A stretch of DNA of 64,000 bases. Source: Nitratireductor arenosus (lineage in GTDB: Bacteria > Pseudomonadota > Alphaproteobacteria > Rhizobiales > Rhizobiaceae). Both the position numbers and the translations under genes were made by a program. The stretch lies in assembly GCF_009742725.1 (NCBI RefSeq), contig NZ_WPHG01000002.1, positions 1 through 64,000 of the forward strand. The letters run 5' to 3'. Position 1 is the first letter of the stretch. Each line of letters opens with the position of its first letter. Under the pieces are notes generated by a model. It was given only the letters and a program-made list of their open reading frames with translations, was not told the origin of the DNA and searched no databases. Shown here in pieces: positions 27,057-37,035 of this stretch.

Positions 27057-28148
27057 TCAGTCGAACACGATCACGTTGCGCAGGGCGTGGCCGGCCTTCA
27101 CCGCCGCGATCGCCTCGTTGATCGCCTCCAACGGGTAGCGCGCGCTGACCAGCTCGTCGAGCTTGAGCCGGCCGCCGCGATAATGCTCGATGAGGGCGGG
27201 AATGTCGGTCGCTATGTCGGCCTCGCCCATCTTGGAACCGATGATCTTCTGGTTCCAGGCGGCAAGGGTGCCGGGATCGTATTGGGCAAGCACGCCCGAG
27301 GGCGGCATGCCGACGACGACGACCGTTCCGTTCTTGGTGATATAATCGAAGGCCCCGTCGAAGGCGGCCTTCTGGCCGACGGTGACGAAGACATGGTCGA
27401 CGCCGCGCCCGTTGGTCAGTGCCTTGACGCGGGCCGCGGCGTCCTCGCGGGCCGGGTTGACGCCGTCGGTGGCGCCGAACCGTTTGGCCGCCTCCAGCTT
27501 GTCGTCGTGAAGGTCGATCGCCACGATCGGCGCCGCGCCGGCGATCGCCGCGCCTTGGACGCTGTTGAGCCCGACGCCGCCGCAGCCGACGACCGCGACC
27601 GCCTCGCCGGGCCTGACGCGGGCGGAGTTGACCACGGCGCCGAAGCCGGTGATCACCCCGCAGGCCAACAGCGAGGCGCTGTCGAACGGTATGTCGGCGG
27701 GGATCGCCACGAGCTGGCTTTCATGCACCACCACCTTGTCGGCGAAGGCGCCGGTGCGCATCGCCTGCTCGTAGCGGCTTCCGTCGGCGCCCGTAAGCGC
27801 GCCCTCGCGGTCGAGCGCGAACACCTCCTCGCACATCACCCGGCTTTGCCGGCGGCAATAATGGCACGCCCCGCAGGATCGGATCAGGGTGACGACGACA
27901 TGGTCGCCGGGCGCAACGCCGCTCACGCCTGTCCCGGTCGCGGCGACGATACCGGCGGCCTCATGGCCGTAGACCGCCGGCAGCGTTCCGCCCCAGGCGC
28001 CCTCGGCGTAGGAGATGTCGGAATGGCAGATGGCGCAGGCCCTGACGTCGACCAGCACCTCGCCCGGTCCGGGATCGGCGAGCGTCACCTCCTCGATCGC
28101 CAGTCTTTGTCCAAAGGCGTGGCACACGGCGGCGCGGGCTTTCGGCAT
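27057..28148 (-). CDS. Zinc-dependent alcohol dehydrogenase (MDR family)
   Basis: A 363-residue medium-chain dehydrogenase of the class III/aryl-alcohol type. Catalytic zinc ligands lie in CAICHSD (C41) and GHEAAG (H62, E63). The structural zinc lobe has its four cysteines in CGACHYC and MC (92, 95, 98, 106). The nucleotide site is VVGCGGVGLNS with ID after it, preferring NAD. ATG at 28148 is chosen because GGGAGG precedes it and the upstream open extension is not conserved. It is first of the minus-strand trio with the dehydratase (30 bp) and the hydroxyacid dehydrogenase. It likely oxidises an alcohol or aldehyde intermediate of that pathway. Confidence 0.9.
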   Translation of the reverse strand: MPKARAAVCHAFGQRLAIEEVTLADPGPGEVLVDVRACAICHSDISYAEGAWGGTLPAVYGHEAAGIVAATGTGVSGVAPGDHVVVTLIRSCGACHYCRRQSRVMCEEVFALDREGALTGADGSRYEQAMRTGAFADKVVVHESQLVAIPADIPFDSASLLACGVITGFGAVVNSARVRPGEAVAVVGCGGVGLNSVQGAAIAGAAPIVAIDLHDDKLEAAKRFGATDGVNPAREDAAARVKALTNGRGVDHVFVTVGQKAAFDGAFDYITKNGTVVVVGMPPSGVLAQYDPGTLAAWNQKIIGSKMGEADIATDIPALIEHYRGGRLKLDELVSARYPLEAINEAIAAVKAGHALRNVIVFD

Positions 28149-28345
28149 CGGGTTTCGGCCTCCCTGATGATATCGTGCCACCAAGACTAGGCGAGGGGCG
28201 TGGCGATTGCGCGCCGCCAGGGCGACATGGCAGGTCGGGATTTTCTTAGCGACCGGCGGTGCGCGCCTGTCGCGCTTCGCGTTGACGCGTGACATTCCGG
28301 CCGCTACCAGCGGGTTTCCCGCGACACGACCCAGAAAGGCGCATC

Positions 28346-28738
28346 ATGGGCGAAAATCGGATTCCGCCATGTGGCGAACTCACCTTGCGCACGCTGGCCA
28401 TGCCCGGCGACGCCAACGCCGCCGGCGATATTTTCGGCGGCTGGGTGATGGCGCAGATGGACCTTGCCTGCGGCATCCGCGCGGCCGAGCGCGCCAAGGG
28501 GCGCGTGGTGACGGCCGCCGTCAAGGAGATGTCTTTCGCCAAGCCGATGAAGATCGGCGACACGCTGTGCATCTATACCGAGATCACCCGTGTCGGCCGC
28601 ACGTCGATGGTGCTCAAGGTCGAGGCCTGGGCGCAGCGTTACCTGTCCGACCTGATGGAAAAGGTCACCGACGCCGATTTCATCATGGTGGCGCTCGACA
28701 AGGACGGCAGGCCGAGCCCGGTGCCGGCGAACGGCTGA
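28346..28738 (+). CDS. Acyl-CoA thioesterase (YciA-type hotdog fold)
   Basis: A 130-residue single hotdog-domain protein. The signature is PGDANAAGDIFGGWVMAQMD, where the Asp after the glycines acts in thioester hydrolysis, followed by VTAAVKEMSF and a FxxPxxxGD box (FAKPMKIGD). Length and motifs match YciA-like thioesterases that hydrolyse acyl-CoAs in the cytoplasm. ATG at 28346 is preferred to 28289, as the extension is not conserved. It is a monocistronic gene, divergent from the alcohol dehydrogenase. Confidence 0.9.
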   Translation: MGENRIPPCGELTLRTLAMPGDANAAGDIFGGWVMAQMDLACGIRAAERAKGRVVTAAVKEMSFAKPMKIGDTLCIYTEITRVGRTSMVLKVEAWAQRYLSDLMEKVTDADFIMVALDKDGRPSPVPANG

Positions 28739-28754
28739 AGGCGGCGGCCCGGGT

Positions 28755-29567
28755 CTATTTGCAGGCGCGGTAGCCGTTGCGGCGCGGCTTGATGTCGAAA
28801 TGGAAATGATCGGCGTGGTCGCGGTCGTATCCGGGGCCGAGCACCGTGGTGAAATAGCCGCAGGCGTCCGAACGCACGGTGTTTAAGAGCCCGCGTTCGC
28901 GGAAGGAGAACCAGCCCGGCTTGCGCACGTCGATCTTTTTGCCGTTCTTCAGGTCGATCTGCATGACGTCGAGCGCGTTGCCGCGCGAATGTTCCGACAT
29001 CTTGGTGGTGCCATTGACCCGGCGGCAGGAATAGCTCGACCCCTGGTGGATGGTGCGGATGCCCGACATGTAGCGCCAGCGCGCGGCCGGGGCGAGTTCG
29101 TCCTTGGTCCAGCGGGCGAAAGCGAGCGCCATCTGGCAGTTGAGCGTGGCGGCCGGTTTCAGGGCGATATTGCCCGAAAATCCGGAGATTTCAACCGGAT
29201 GGTCGATGCGGCAGGACGCGCTGTCGTTGATCGGCGCGATGTCGCGATAGGTCACGCCGAGCCGTTTCAGCGCAGTCCGGCACTGGCGCTCCTCGGCCGA
29301 CATCGTCTGCAACGGCGAGGCCGGACTGTTGAAACGCGGGAAGCCGGCCATGAACGGGTTGGACGGCACCAGACGCGCCAGCCCGCGCGCCGGCACGGCG
29401 CTGGTCTTGGCGCCGACGTCCACATCCGGCCGCATCACCTCCGAAACCGAACAGGCCGACAGCGCCAGCACCCCGACGGCAAGCACGGCGAGCGGCGCGA
29501 CCGGCATGCGGCGCGAACGGCCCCGAGCCGGCCATGGAGAGCGGCGGAACGATAGACGCATGAACAT
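28755..29567 (-). CDS. Extensin-like lipoprotein 1
   Basis: A 270-residue protein with a lipoprotein signal (lipobox LSAC, Cys about 39) and a C-terminal Extensin-like_C domain (PF06904). Zinc-peptidase-type residues are visible: SEHSRGNALDV (His and Asp) and DHADHFHFD (two His). These resemble the LAS/VanY-type metallopeptidase centre, suggesting cleavage of a peptidoglycan cross-link. Two pairs of cysteines (CRTAL/CRID and CQ/CRR) probably form disulphides. ATG at 29567 is used; the open frame to 29645 lacks a ribosome site. A paralogue lies just upstream at 29691-30452. Anchored at the periplasmic face. Confidence 0.88.
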   Translation of the reverse strand: MFMRLSFRRSPWPARGRSRRMPVAPLAVLAVGVLALSACSVSEVMRPDVDVGAKTSAVPARGLARLVPSNPFMAGFPRFNSPASPLQTMSAEERQCRTALKRLGVTYRDIAPINDSASCRIDHPVEISGFSGNIALKPAATLNCQMALAFARWTKDELAPAARWRYMSGIRTIHQGSSYSCRRVNGTTKMSEHSRGNALDVMQIDLKNGKKIDVRKPGWFSFRERGLLNTVRSDACGYFTTVLGPGYDRDHADHFHFDIKPRRNGYRACK

Positions 29568-29659
29568 TTTTCCCGTCCGTTTCACGCCACAATAGCGGCG
29601 AAGCGTAAAGGAAAGTTCAGCGCCGGCATTTACGATTTGGGCCAAATCCGGGCGGGCCG

Positions 29660-29671
29660 CCCCCCCCCCCC
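29660..29671. repeat. Homopolymer run of 12 C (G on the minus strand)
   Basis: Twelve consecutive cytosines lie about 90 bp upstream of extensin-like gene 1 and 19 bp beyond the stop of extensin-like gene 2. Such tracts can change length by slippage and alter promoter spacing, but can also be a sequencing artefact. The interval is non-coding on both strands. Confidence 0.8.
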
Positions 29672-29690
29672 GTTCGCTGGCAATCGGGGC

Positions 29691-30452
29691 TCACTGGCAG
29701 AAGCTCGCCCCGCCGCGCCGTTCGGCCAGGTCGAAATGGAAATGGGTGGCATGGTCGGCATCCGCGCCCGGGCCGAGCACGGTCTTGAACGGTCCGCAGG
29801 CGCGGCCGCGCACGCCACGCAGAAACCGGAGCTCGTCGGCGCCTTCCGGCTTGCCGACCTCGATGCGGGTGCCGTCGGCCAGTTCGAAGGCCGACAGATC
29901 GATTGCGTTGCCGAACGCGTGTTCGGACAGTTTCGCCGAGCCGTTGCGCGGCCGGCACACATAACCCGACACCTGATGCAGGGCGGTGAGCGGCTGGGCG
30001 AAGCGGCGCGCGGCGGCGGGCGCGACGACGTCGCGCACGAAGCGGGCGGCGGTTTCGGCGACGGAGCAATTCAAGAGCGCCGGCGGACGCAGGCCGACCT
30101 GCGGCGACAGCGCGCGCACCAGCACGGGATGATCGATGCGGCAGCCCGCTTGATCGCTCACCGGCTCGGCGTTTCGAAAGGAAGCGCCGAGTGTCAGCAG
30201 GCGCTCGCGGCAGGCCTGTTCGGCCGCGCTCGCCGCTCGTGGTGGTGGCGCTGGCTGCATGTCGTCGCCGACGGTGCGGCGTGGCGCCGGAGCGGGAACG
30301 GGCGCGCGGGTTCCTGTCTCCGGCTTCGGCCGCAATGCGGGCGCAGGTGCGGTATCCGGCAGCGGCGCGGCGGCGCTCCCGCTTGCCAATGCTGCGCTCA
30401 GGATGAAAGCCAAAACAAAGATTTGTCCCGGTTTGGTGACGCGGTGAGTCAT
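29691..30452 (-). CDS. Extensin-like exported protein 2
   Basis: A 253-residue protein with a signal peptide (about 30 residues, ending ...SGSAAA), a proline-rich linker (APAPALRPKPETG, PVPAPAPRR), and an Extensin-like_C domain. The same metal-site motifs as paralogue 1 are present: SEHAFGNAIDL and DHATHFHFD. Unlike paralogue 1 it has no lipobox, so it is probably soluble in the periplasm or on the cell wall side. ATG at 30452 is chosen; a TTG at 30494 extends the N-terminus. Both genes run in the same direction, suggesting tandem duplication. Confidence 0.85.
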   Translation of the reverse strand: MTHRVTKPGQIFVLAFILSAALASGSAAAPLPDTAPAPALRPKPETGTRAPVPAPAPRRTVGDDMQPAPPPRAASAAEQACRERLLTLGASFRNAEPVSDQAGCRIDHPVLVRALSPQVGLRPPALLNCSVAETAARFVRDVVAPAAARRFAQPLTALHQVSGYVCRPRNGSAKLSEHAFGNAIDLSAFELADGTRIEVGKPEGADELRFLRGVRGRACGPFKTVLGPGADADHATHFHFDLAERRGGASFCQ

Positions 30453-30629
30453 CGGGTTGTGGTTGTGAGTCAACGTGTTTTCGAACCGGTTCAACGTTCC
30501 TGTCGCCGAGACATAGCCAGCGGTGGCGGCCGTGGCGTGACCGGTTCGATCACATCGCGTTTCGTTGATGAAACACAGGCTCGGGTGGAGCCTGGATGGG
30601 TTGTCTCGATGCGCCGGCAGGCCGGACGG

Positions 30630-31055
30630 TCATGCACCGATTGCTTCCAGGCCTTCCTCAAGCCAGTCGCCCAGCATCGGCATGCCGAGCAGGTATCTGG
30701 CGATGCGACGACGGCCGCGCTGGCGCGCCTCGGCGACGGCCGCGTCCCATTCCGATGCCTCGTAGTCGCCGCGGCCGAGCCAGGCGAGAGCGATGAGTTC
30801 GGCCGTCTCATCGACGTTCAGGTCGCCGATCAGGGCGCGCAGCTCCTTCTCGGTCAGGTTTTCGGATTCTTCCTCGGCCAGCCCGTCATGATGGTGGCCG
30901 TCGCGCAGGTTGCCGTCGAACTCGACCTCGTGCTCGGCGCCGTCATTGTAATCGTCGCTGAGAGCGGCGCTGATCGCCTTCGCCTTGAGGATGAAGAGGC
31001 GCACCGTGTCCGGGTCGATCGTCAGATCCCAGCTGGGTTCGATGGTCTTTTGCAC
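30630..31055 (-). CDS. DUF3775 domain protein
   Basis: A 141-residue protein matching DUF3775. The N-terminal strand/helix reads WDLTIDPDTVRLFILKAKAI, the middle is an acidic linker (DDYNDGAEHEVEFDG, HHHDGL), and the C-terminal half carries the conserved TAELIALAWLGRGD and ARYLLGMPMLGDWLEEGL motifs. The GTG at 31055 (VQKTIEPSWDL) is preferred because GGAG lies 8 bp upstream; a TTG at 31097 would add 14 residues. No function is established for the family. It is probably cytoplasmic. Confidence 0.85.
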   Translation of the reverse strand: MQKTIEPSWDLTIDPDTVRLFILKAKAISAALSDDYNDGAEHEVEFDGNLRDGHHHDGLAEEESENLTEKELRALIGDLNVDETAELIALAWLGRGDYEASEWDAAVAEARQRGRRRIARYLLGMPMLGDWLEEGLEAIGA

Positions 31056-31127
31056 CGTGCCGCTCCATGCGCGCCTGTCACCGCATAATGAATTCAACGC
31101 GGGGCCGATGCAAATGAAGTCGTGTTT

Positions 31128-32018
31128 TCACGCTGGCCCGCGTCGACGCAAGAAAAGCGGCGGCAGGATTTCGACGGCGAGAATGGCAAAAAGGATCAGC
31201 GCGCACCCGACGAGCCCCGCGGCGGGCAGCCGTTCGCCGAGGAACATCGCCCCGAACAGGGCTGCGAAAACCGATTCCGAGGACAGGAAGATCGCCGCCT
31301 GCGACGCGGTGGTGTAGCGCTGGCCGACGGCCTGCAAGGTGAAGGCGATGCCGCCGGAGAAAACGCCGGCGTAAAGGATTTCGGGCGCGGCGGCGATGAT
31401 GCCGGCAAGCCGGATCGGTTCCAGCGCCAGCGCGGTGGCGAGCCCCAGCCCGGCGCAGACCGCGAACTGGGTGACCGCCAGGGTGATCGGCCGACCGCTG
31501 CCTGCGGCGTGGCGGGCGATGAAGATCATCTGCAAGGCCCAGAATAGCGCGCACAGAATGGTCAGCCAGTCGCCAACGGTCAGCCCGGCGAGCGCGCCGC
31601 CCGACAGCAGCCAGATGCCGGCGAGCGCGACGAAGGCGGCGGGCCACACCACCGGATGCGGCCATTGCCGGTAGATGATGACCGCCAGGAACGGCACCAT
31701 GACGACATAGAGCCCGGTCAGGAAGCCGGAATTGGTGACCGTCGTGGTCAGCAGGCCGGCCTGCTGGGAGGCCATGCCGCCGAACAGCAGGATACCAATC
31801 AGGCCGAAGGCGCGCCAGTCGCTGCGCGACAACAGGGTTTTGCTACCCGCGCTTTCGCGCAGCGCGAAAGGCAGCATGGCGAGGGTGGCGACCAGAAAGC
31901 GCAGGCCGACGAACAGAAACGGGCCGAGCGCGTCCATGGCAGTCGACTGGGCGACGAAACCCATGCCCCACAGCGCGCCGGCAAGCAGAAGAACCAGATT
32001 GGCGACGGAGCGGGACAT
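31128..32018 (-). CDS. EamA-family (DMT) inner-membrane transporter
   Basis: A 296-residue permease with ten predicted transmembrane helices in two EamA repeats. The first repeat holds GALWGMGFVAQS, RFLVATLAMLPF and GGMASQQAG; the second starts near WLTILCALFWALQMIF. It ends in a basic RRRG tail on the cytoplasmic side. Members export or import small metabolites and amino-acid derivatives; the substrate cannot be read from the sequence. It is monocistronic and divergent from the TPR gene. Confidence 0.92.
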   Translation of the reverse strand: MSRSVANLVLLLAGALWGMGFVAQSTAMDALGPFLFVGLRFLVATLAMLPFALRESAGSKTLLSRSDWRAFGLIGILLFGGMASQQAGLLTTTVTNSGFLTGLYVVMVPFLAVIIYRQWPHPVVWPAAFVALAGIWLLSGGALAGLTVGDWLTILCALFWALQMIFIARHAAGSGRPITLAVTQFAVCAGLGLATALALEPIRLAGIIAAAPEILYAGVFSGGIAFTLQAVGQRYTTASQAAIFLSSESVFAALFGAMFLGERLPAAGLVGCALILFAILAVEILPPLFLRRRGPA

Positions 32019-32219
32019 AAAAAACCGTTTCGGGGGCGGCGATGCATTCGTTTAGCAAGCTGCAACGAACTGGCAAAGCCCCGGGGCGGCGGATGCGCCA
32101 ACGCGTCGTCACGGCAATGTGAGGATCACACAGCGTGTTTCGGACTTAATGTTCTGCTCGAAGGGATAAACCAATCAACCGTGCGCTCCGTATTGAGGAG
32201 AGCCAAATGGGAGGAGCCT

Positions 32220-32762
32220 ATGCCGAGATATCTGACCAGCCTTGCCGCCGCGCTGATGATCGGGCTGCCGCTTTCCGGCGGTGCCGCGCTGGCCGCCGGC
32301 GGCGGTGGCGGTGGCGGTGGCGGCGACACGATGGAGTGCCCGGCCGGGCAGGTCTACGACAAGTCCACCAAGAAATGCGTTGCGAAATCGAGCGCGCTCG
32401 ACACCGAGACGCTGTTTGAGGCCGGGCGGGCGCTCGCCTATGCCGGCAAGTATGACGAGGCGATCTCGGTCCTGCGGCTCGCCGAGGGGCGCAAGCAGCC
32501 GGGCGTCTACAACATGCTCGGCTACGCGCATCGCAAGCAGGGCAGGCTGCTGATCGCGCTGGGCTATTACGAGGAGGCGTTGAGGCTCGATCCCGACTAC
32601 GTCTTGACGCGCGAATATCTCGGCGAGGCCCATTTGCAGATGGGCGACCTCGCCTCGGCGCGCGAGCAGTTGGACGAGATCGCAAAACGCTGCGGTAAGA
32701 ACTGCGCCGAATATACCGAGCTCGACAGACAGATCACGACGTTCGAGCGCGACAGCGGCTGA
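32220..32762 (+). CDS. Exported tetratricopeptide repeat protein
   Basis: A 180-residue protein with a signal peptide (MPRYLTSLAAALMIGLPL...AALAAG), then a glycine run (about residues 27-35), a short Cys pair (MECPAGQVYDKSTKKCV), and three TPR-like repeats covering about residues 60-160. GYYEEALRLDPDYVLTREYL is a clear TPR consensus. TPR proteins serve as docking scaffolds, so this one likely works in a periplasmic complex. The start is supported by GGAGGAG 5 bp upstream. The gene has its own terminator. Confidence 0.87.
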   Translation: MPRYLTSLAAALMIGLPLSGGAALAAGGGGGGGGGDTMECPAGQVYDKSTKKCVAKSSALDTETLFEAGRALAYAGKYDEAISVLRLAEGRKQPGVYNMLGYAHRKQGRLLIALGYYEEALRLDPDYVLTREYLGEAHLQMGDLASAREQLDEIAKRCGKNCAEYTELDRQITTFERDSG

Positions 32763-32784
32763 CCGGCGGACATCGCTGGAAAAG

Positions 32785-32819
32785 AGGGCGCGACTGGCCG
32801 GGCTGCGCCCTCTTTTTTG
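32785..32819 (+). terminator. Rho-independent terminator of the TPR gene
   Basis: Stem GAGGGCGC (32785-32792) and GCGCCCTC (32806-32813) followed by six T residues (32814-32819). A perfect 8-bp stem. Confidence 0.9.
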
Positions 32820-32842
32820 CGACGCGGAGCGGACCGCCGATA

Positions 32843-33988
32843 TCAATCGCCGCGCGACAGGCGGACGATCTTACCATCGCTGTCGTCGGTGATCAGCCAC
32901 ACCGACCCGTCCGGCGCGACATCGACGTCGCGGATGCGGCCGAAAGCACCTTCAAACATGCGCTCCTCGCCGGTGACGTTGCCTTGGGGATCGCGCTTGA
33001 TGCGGCTCACCAGCGCGAATTTCAGCGCGCCGGCCAGCAGGTCGCCCTTCCAGGCCGGGAACATCTCCCCGTCATAGACGTCGAGCCCCGACGGCGCGAT
33101 CGAGGGATCCCAGTAATAGACCGGCTGTTCGTAGCCCTCGGCCTCGGTGCCCACGCCGATCCGGTCGCCCGAATAGTGACTTCCAAAGGAAATTACCGGC
33201 CAGCCGTAATTGCGGCCGGCTTCGGGCCTGTTCAGCTCGTCGCCGCCGCGCGCGCCGTGCTCGATCGTCCACAGCGCATTCGTAACCGGATCCCAGACCG
33301 CGCCTTGCGGGTTGCGATGGCCCTTGGACCAGATTTCCGGGCGGTGGCCGGGGGTGTCGGCGTAGGGATTGTCGGCGGGAACCGAGCCGTCGGGATTGAG
33401 GCGCAGCACGGCGCCGGCATGGTCGTCCATGTCCTGGGCGCGACGGCCGTCGCCGCGGTCGCCGGTGGTCACGAACAGCGTGCCGTCGGGATTGAAGACG
33501 ATGCGCGAGCCGAAATGCTGACCGGCGGCGGTTTTCCGGGCCATCGAAAACAAGGTTTCGACCTCGGCGATCTTGGCCGGTCCGTCGCCGCGCACCAGTC
33601 GTGCACGCGCGAGCGCGGTGCCGGCGCCGTCGCTGCCCGGTTCCGAATAGGTGAAATAGATTAGCTGGCTGCGGTCGAAGTCGGGCGCAACGGCGACGTC
33701 GAGCAGGCCGCCCTGGCCGCGCGCAGCGACCTTGGGCAGGCCCTCGAGCGGGGAAGACAGCCGGCCTTGCGAGAAAATCCGCAAGCTTCCCGGCCGCTCG
33801 GTGACCAGCGCGTCGCCGTTCGGCAGGAAATCGAGCCCCCAGGGATGGTCGAGACCGTCGGCGAGGATGTCGGCCTGGATCACGGCCTCCTCGGTCTCGA
33901 ACTTTTGCGTGGGAGCGGCGCGGGCGATCATCAGCGCCGCCGACAGGCCGATGGTGATGCTGGCGATCGCCAGGGTCAGTCTGTTCAC
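32843..33988 (-). CDS. PQQ-dependent sugar dehydrogenase family protein
   Basis: A 381-residue exported beta-propeller of the YliI/soluble glucose dehydrogenase family. The signal peptide is MNRLTLAIASITIGLSAALMIARA. Visible family elements are the catalytic His in LDHPWGLDFLPNG, GQGGLLDVAVAPDF, GQHFGSRIVFNPDG, TGDRGDGRRAQD, GHRNPQGAVWD and HGARGGDELNR. It ends with DSDGKIVRLSRGD. The start is GTG at 33988 with GGAGGGG upstream. It oxidises aldose sugars using pyrroloquinoline quinone in the periplasm; PQQ biosynthesis genes are not in the window, so holoenzyme formation depends on genes elsewhere. Confidence 0.92.
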   Translation of the reverse strand: MNRLTLAIASITIGLSAALMIARAAPTQKFETEEAVIQADILADGLDHPWGLDFLPNGDALVTERPGSLRIFSQGRLSSPLEGLPKVAARGQGGLLDVAVAPDFDRSQLIYFTYSEPGSDGAGTALARARLVRGDGPAKIAEVETLFSMARKTAAGQHFGSRIVFNPDGTLFVTTGDRGDGRRAQDMDDHAGAVLRLNPDGSVPADNPYADTPGHRPEIWSKGHRNPQGAVWDPVTNALWTIEHGARGGDELNRPEAGRNYGWPVISFGSHYSGDRIGVGTEAEGYEQPVYYWDPSIAPSGLDVYDGEMFPAWKGDLLAGALKFALVSRIKRDPQGNVTGEERMFEGAFGRIRDVDVAPDGSVWLITDDSDGKIVRLSRGD

Positions 33989-34128
33989 GGTCCCCTCCGG
34001 TTCACGGTTTCGGTCCTCCAGACGAGGTAGTGGCGTTTACTCCCGATGCAAGCACGCGCCGCGGTGACAGCGGCGAAAAGCGATGTATCCTGTTCACAAG
34101 CGGTTGAACACGAATCACGGGGCACGGC

Positions 34129-34665
34129 ATGCGTGGGGTGAACGACAATCCCCGGCCTGGATATGGTGGCCCATTCCTGCCGTCGGCGTTGTCGCTGTTC
34201 CTGCCGACCATGGTGGTTCTCGCGGGCTACGGCGTCGCTCTCGCGGGGCTTGTTCTGGCCGGTCGGGGAGATGGCGCGCTGGCCAGGCTGTGCATCGTTG
34301 TGCTGGCGCTTGGCGGGCCGTTCCTGATTGCACATGCGACGTTGCGGGTTTTCACCATCCGGGTCGCCGTGATGCCGCGCACGCTCTACGTTCATCGCGG
34401 TTTTCCGTCGGGTGAAGCGCAGGACATTCCTTATCGGTTGATCGACCGCGTCGCGGTGCGACGCGGACTGGCGGGGCGGATCGCGGGCAGCGGGGCGCTT
34501 GTCGTCACGCTTTCGGGCGGCCGACGGGTCGTCGTCGGCGACCTCAAGCATGCGGATCAGGCCCGCGCCGCGATCGTCCGGCACATGCCGGCCGGCGAAC
34601 GCCCGGCGCCCGATTCGCCGGACGGCGACCTGGAGACGTCGCGGCCTTTTGCCTCGGCGCGGTGA
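34129..34665 (+). CDS. PH-domain (bPH2/YdbT-like) membrane protein
   Basis: A 178-residue protein with two predicted membrane helices (about residues 20-46 and 51-71) followed by a bacterial PH-like domain (about 76-150). The domain has the pattern VAVMPRTLYVHRGF, IPYRLIDRVAVRRG and SGALVVTLSGGRRV, typical of bPH2/YdbS-YdbT proteins. A disordered acidic/proline tail follows. It is divergent from the sugar dehydrogenase gene and precedes greA. Function unknown. Confidence 0.75.
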   Translation: MRGVNDNPRPGYGGPFLPSALSLFLPTMVVLAGYGVALAGLVLAGRGDGALARLCIVVLALGGPFLIAHATLRVFTIRVAVMPRTLYVHRGFPSGEAQDIPYRLIDRVAVRRGLAGRIAGSGALVVTLSGGRRVVVGDLKHADQARAAIVRHMPAGERPAPDSPDGDLETSRPFASAR

Positions 34666-34827
34666 TGTTCCGGCAAATTTTTGGGCGTGAAAACCTGCGC
34701 GACGATTGCTATATAGGGCGGGAACGATTTGTTGCGGTTCCGTGGCATGCGCCTGCGGACCGTTTTCTTTTTGCGCTCCGCGCCGCGAGACAGGCGCCCA
34801 GCGCGACAGGTGAAGAAAGGTGTGACG

Positions 34828-35301
34828 ATGAACAAGGTCCCGATGACCGTACGTGGATTCGAAGCGCTGAAGGAAGAATTGCGCTGGCGCCAGCAGGAAG
34901 AGCGCCCCAGAATCATCGAGGCGATCTCGGAAGCCCGCGCGCATGGCGATCTGTCTGAAAACGCGGAGTATCACGCCGCCAAGGAAGCGCAGAGCCTGAA
35001 CGAAGGCCGCGTCGGTGAACTCGAGGACATGATCGCGCGCGCGGAGGTGATCGACGTGTCGAAGCTTTCCGGCGATACGGTCAAGTTCGGGGCGACGGTG
35101 GAACTCGTCGACGAGGACACCGAGGAAACGCGAACCTATCAGATCGTGGGCGACCAGGAGGCCGATGTGAAATCCGGCCGCATCTCGATTTCCTCGCCGA
35201 TCGCGCGCGCGCTGATCGGCAAGGGCGTGGGCGAGGCGATCGAGGTCAACGCGCCCGGTGGCGCGCGCGGCTACGAAATCGTCAAGCTGAAATGGGTCTG
35301 A
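34828..35301 (+). CDS. greA: Transcription elongation factor GreA
   Basis: A 157-residue GreA. The N-terminal coiled coil bears the tip residues in [18 protein letters not shown], where the acidic pair stimulates RNA cleavage in backtracked polymerase. The C-terminal FKBP-like domain has [14 protein letters not shown] and [16 protein letters not shown]. Length equals typical GreA. ATG at 34828 is chosen because AAAGG precedes it; an open extension from 34729 is not conserved. A TATATA-like element (CTATAT at about 34709-34714) upstream may be its -10 box. It converges with the lrp-like gene. Confidence 0.97.
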   Translation: MNKVPMTVRGFEALKEELRWRQQEERPRIIEAISEARAHGDLSENAEYHAAKEAQSLNEGRVGELEDMIARAEVIDVSKLSGDTVKFGATVELVDEDTEETRTYQIVGDQEADVKSGRISISSPIARALIGKGVGEAIEVNAPGGARGYEIVKLKWV

Positions 35302-35310
35302 CGCGGCGGC

Positions 35311-37008
<1,698 letters not shown>

Positions 37009-37035
37009 CGGATCGTCGGTCCGGGAGGAGGGCTG

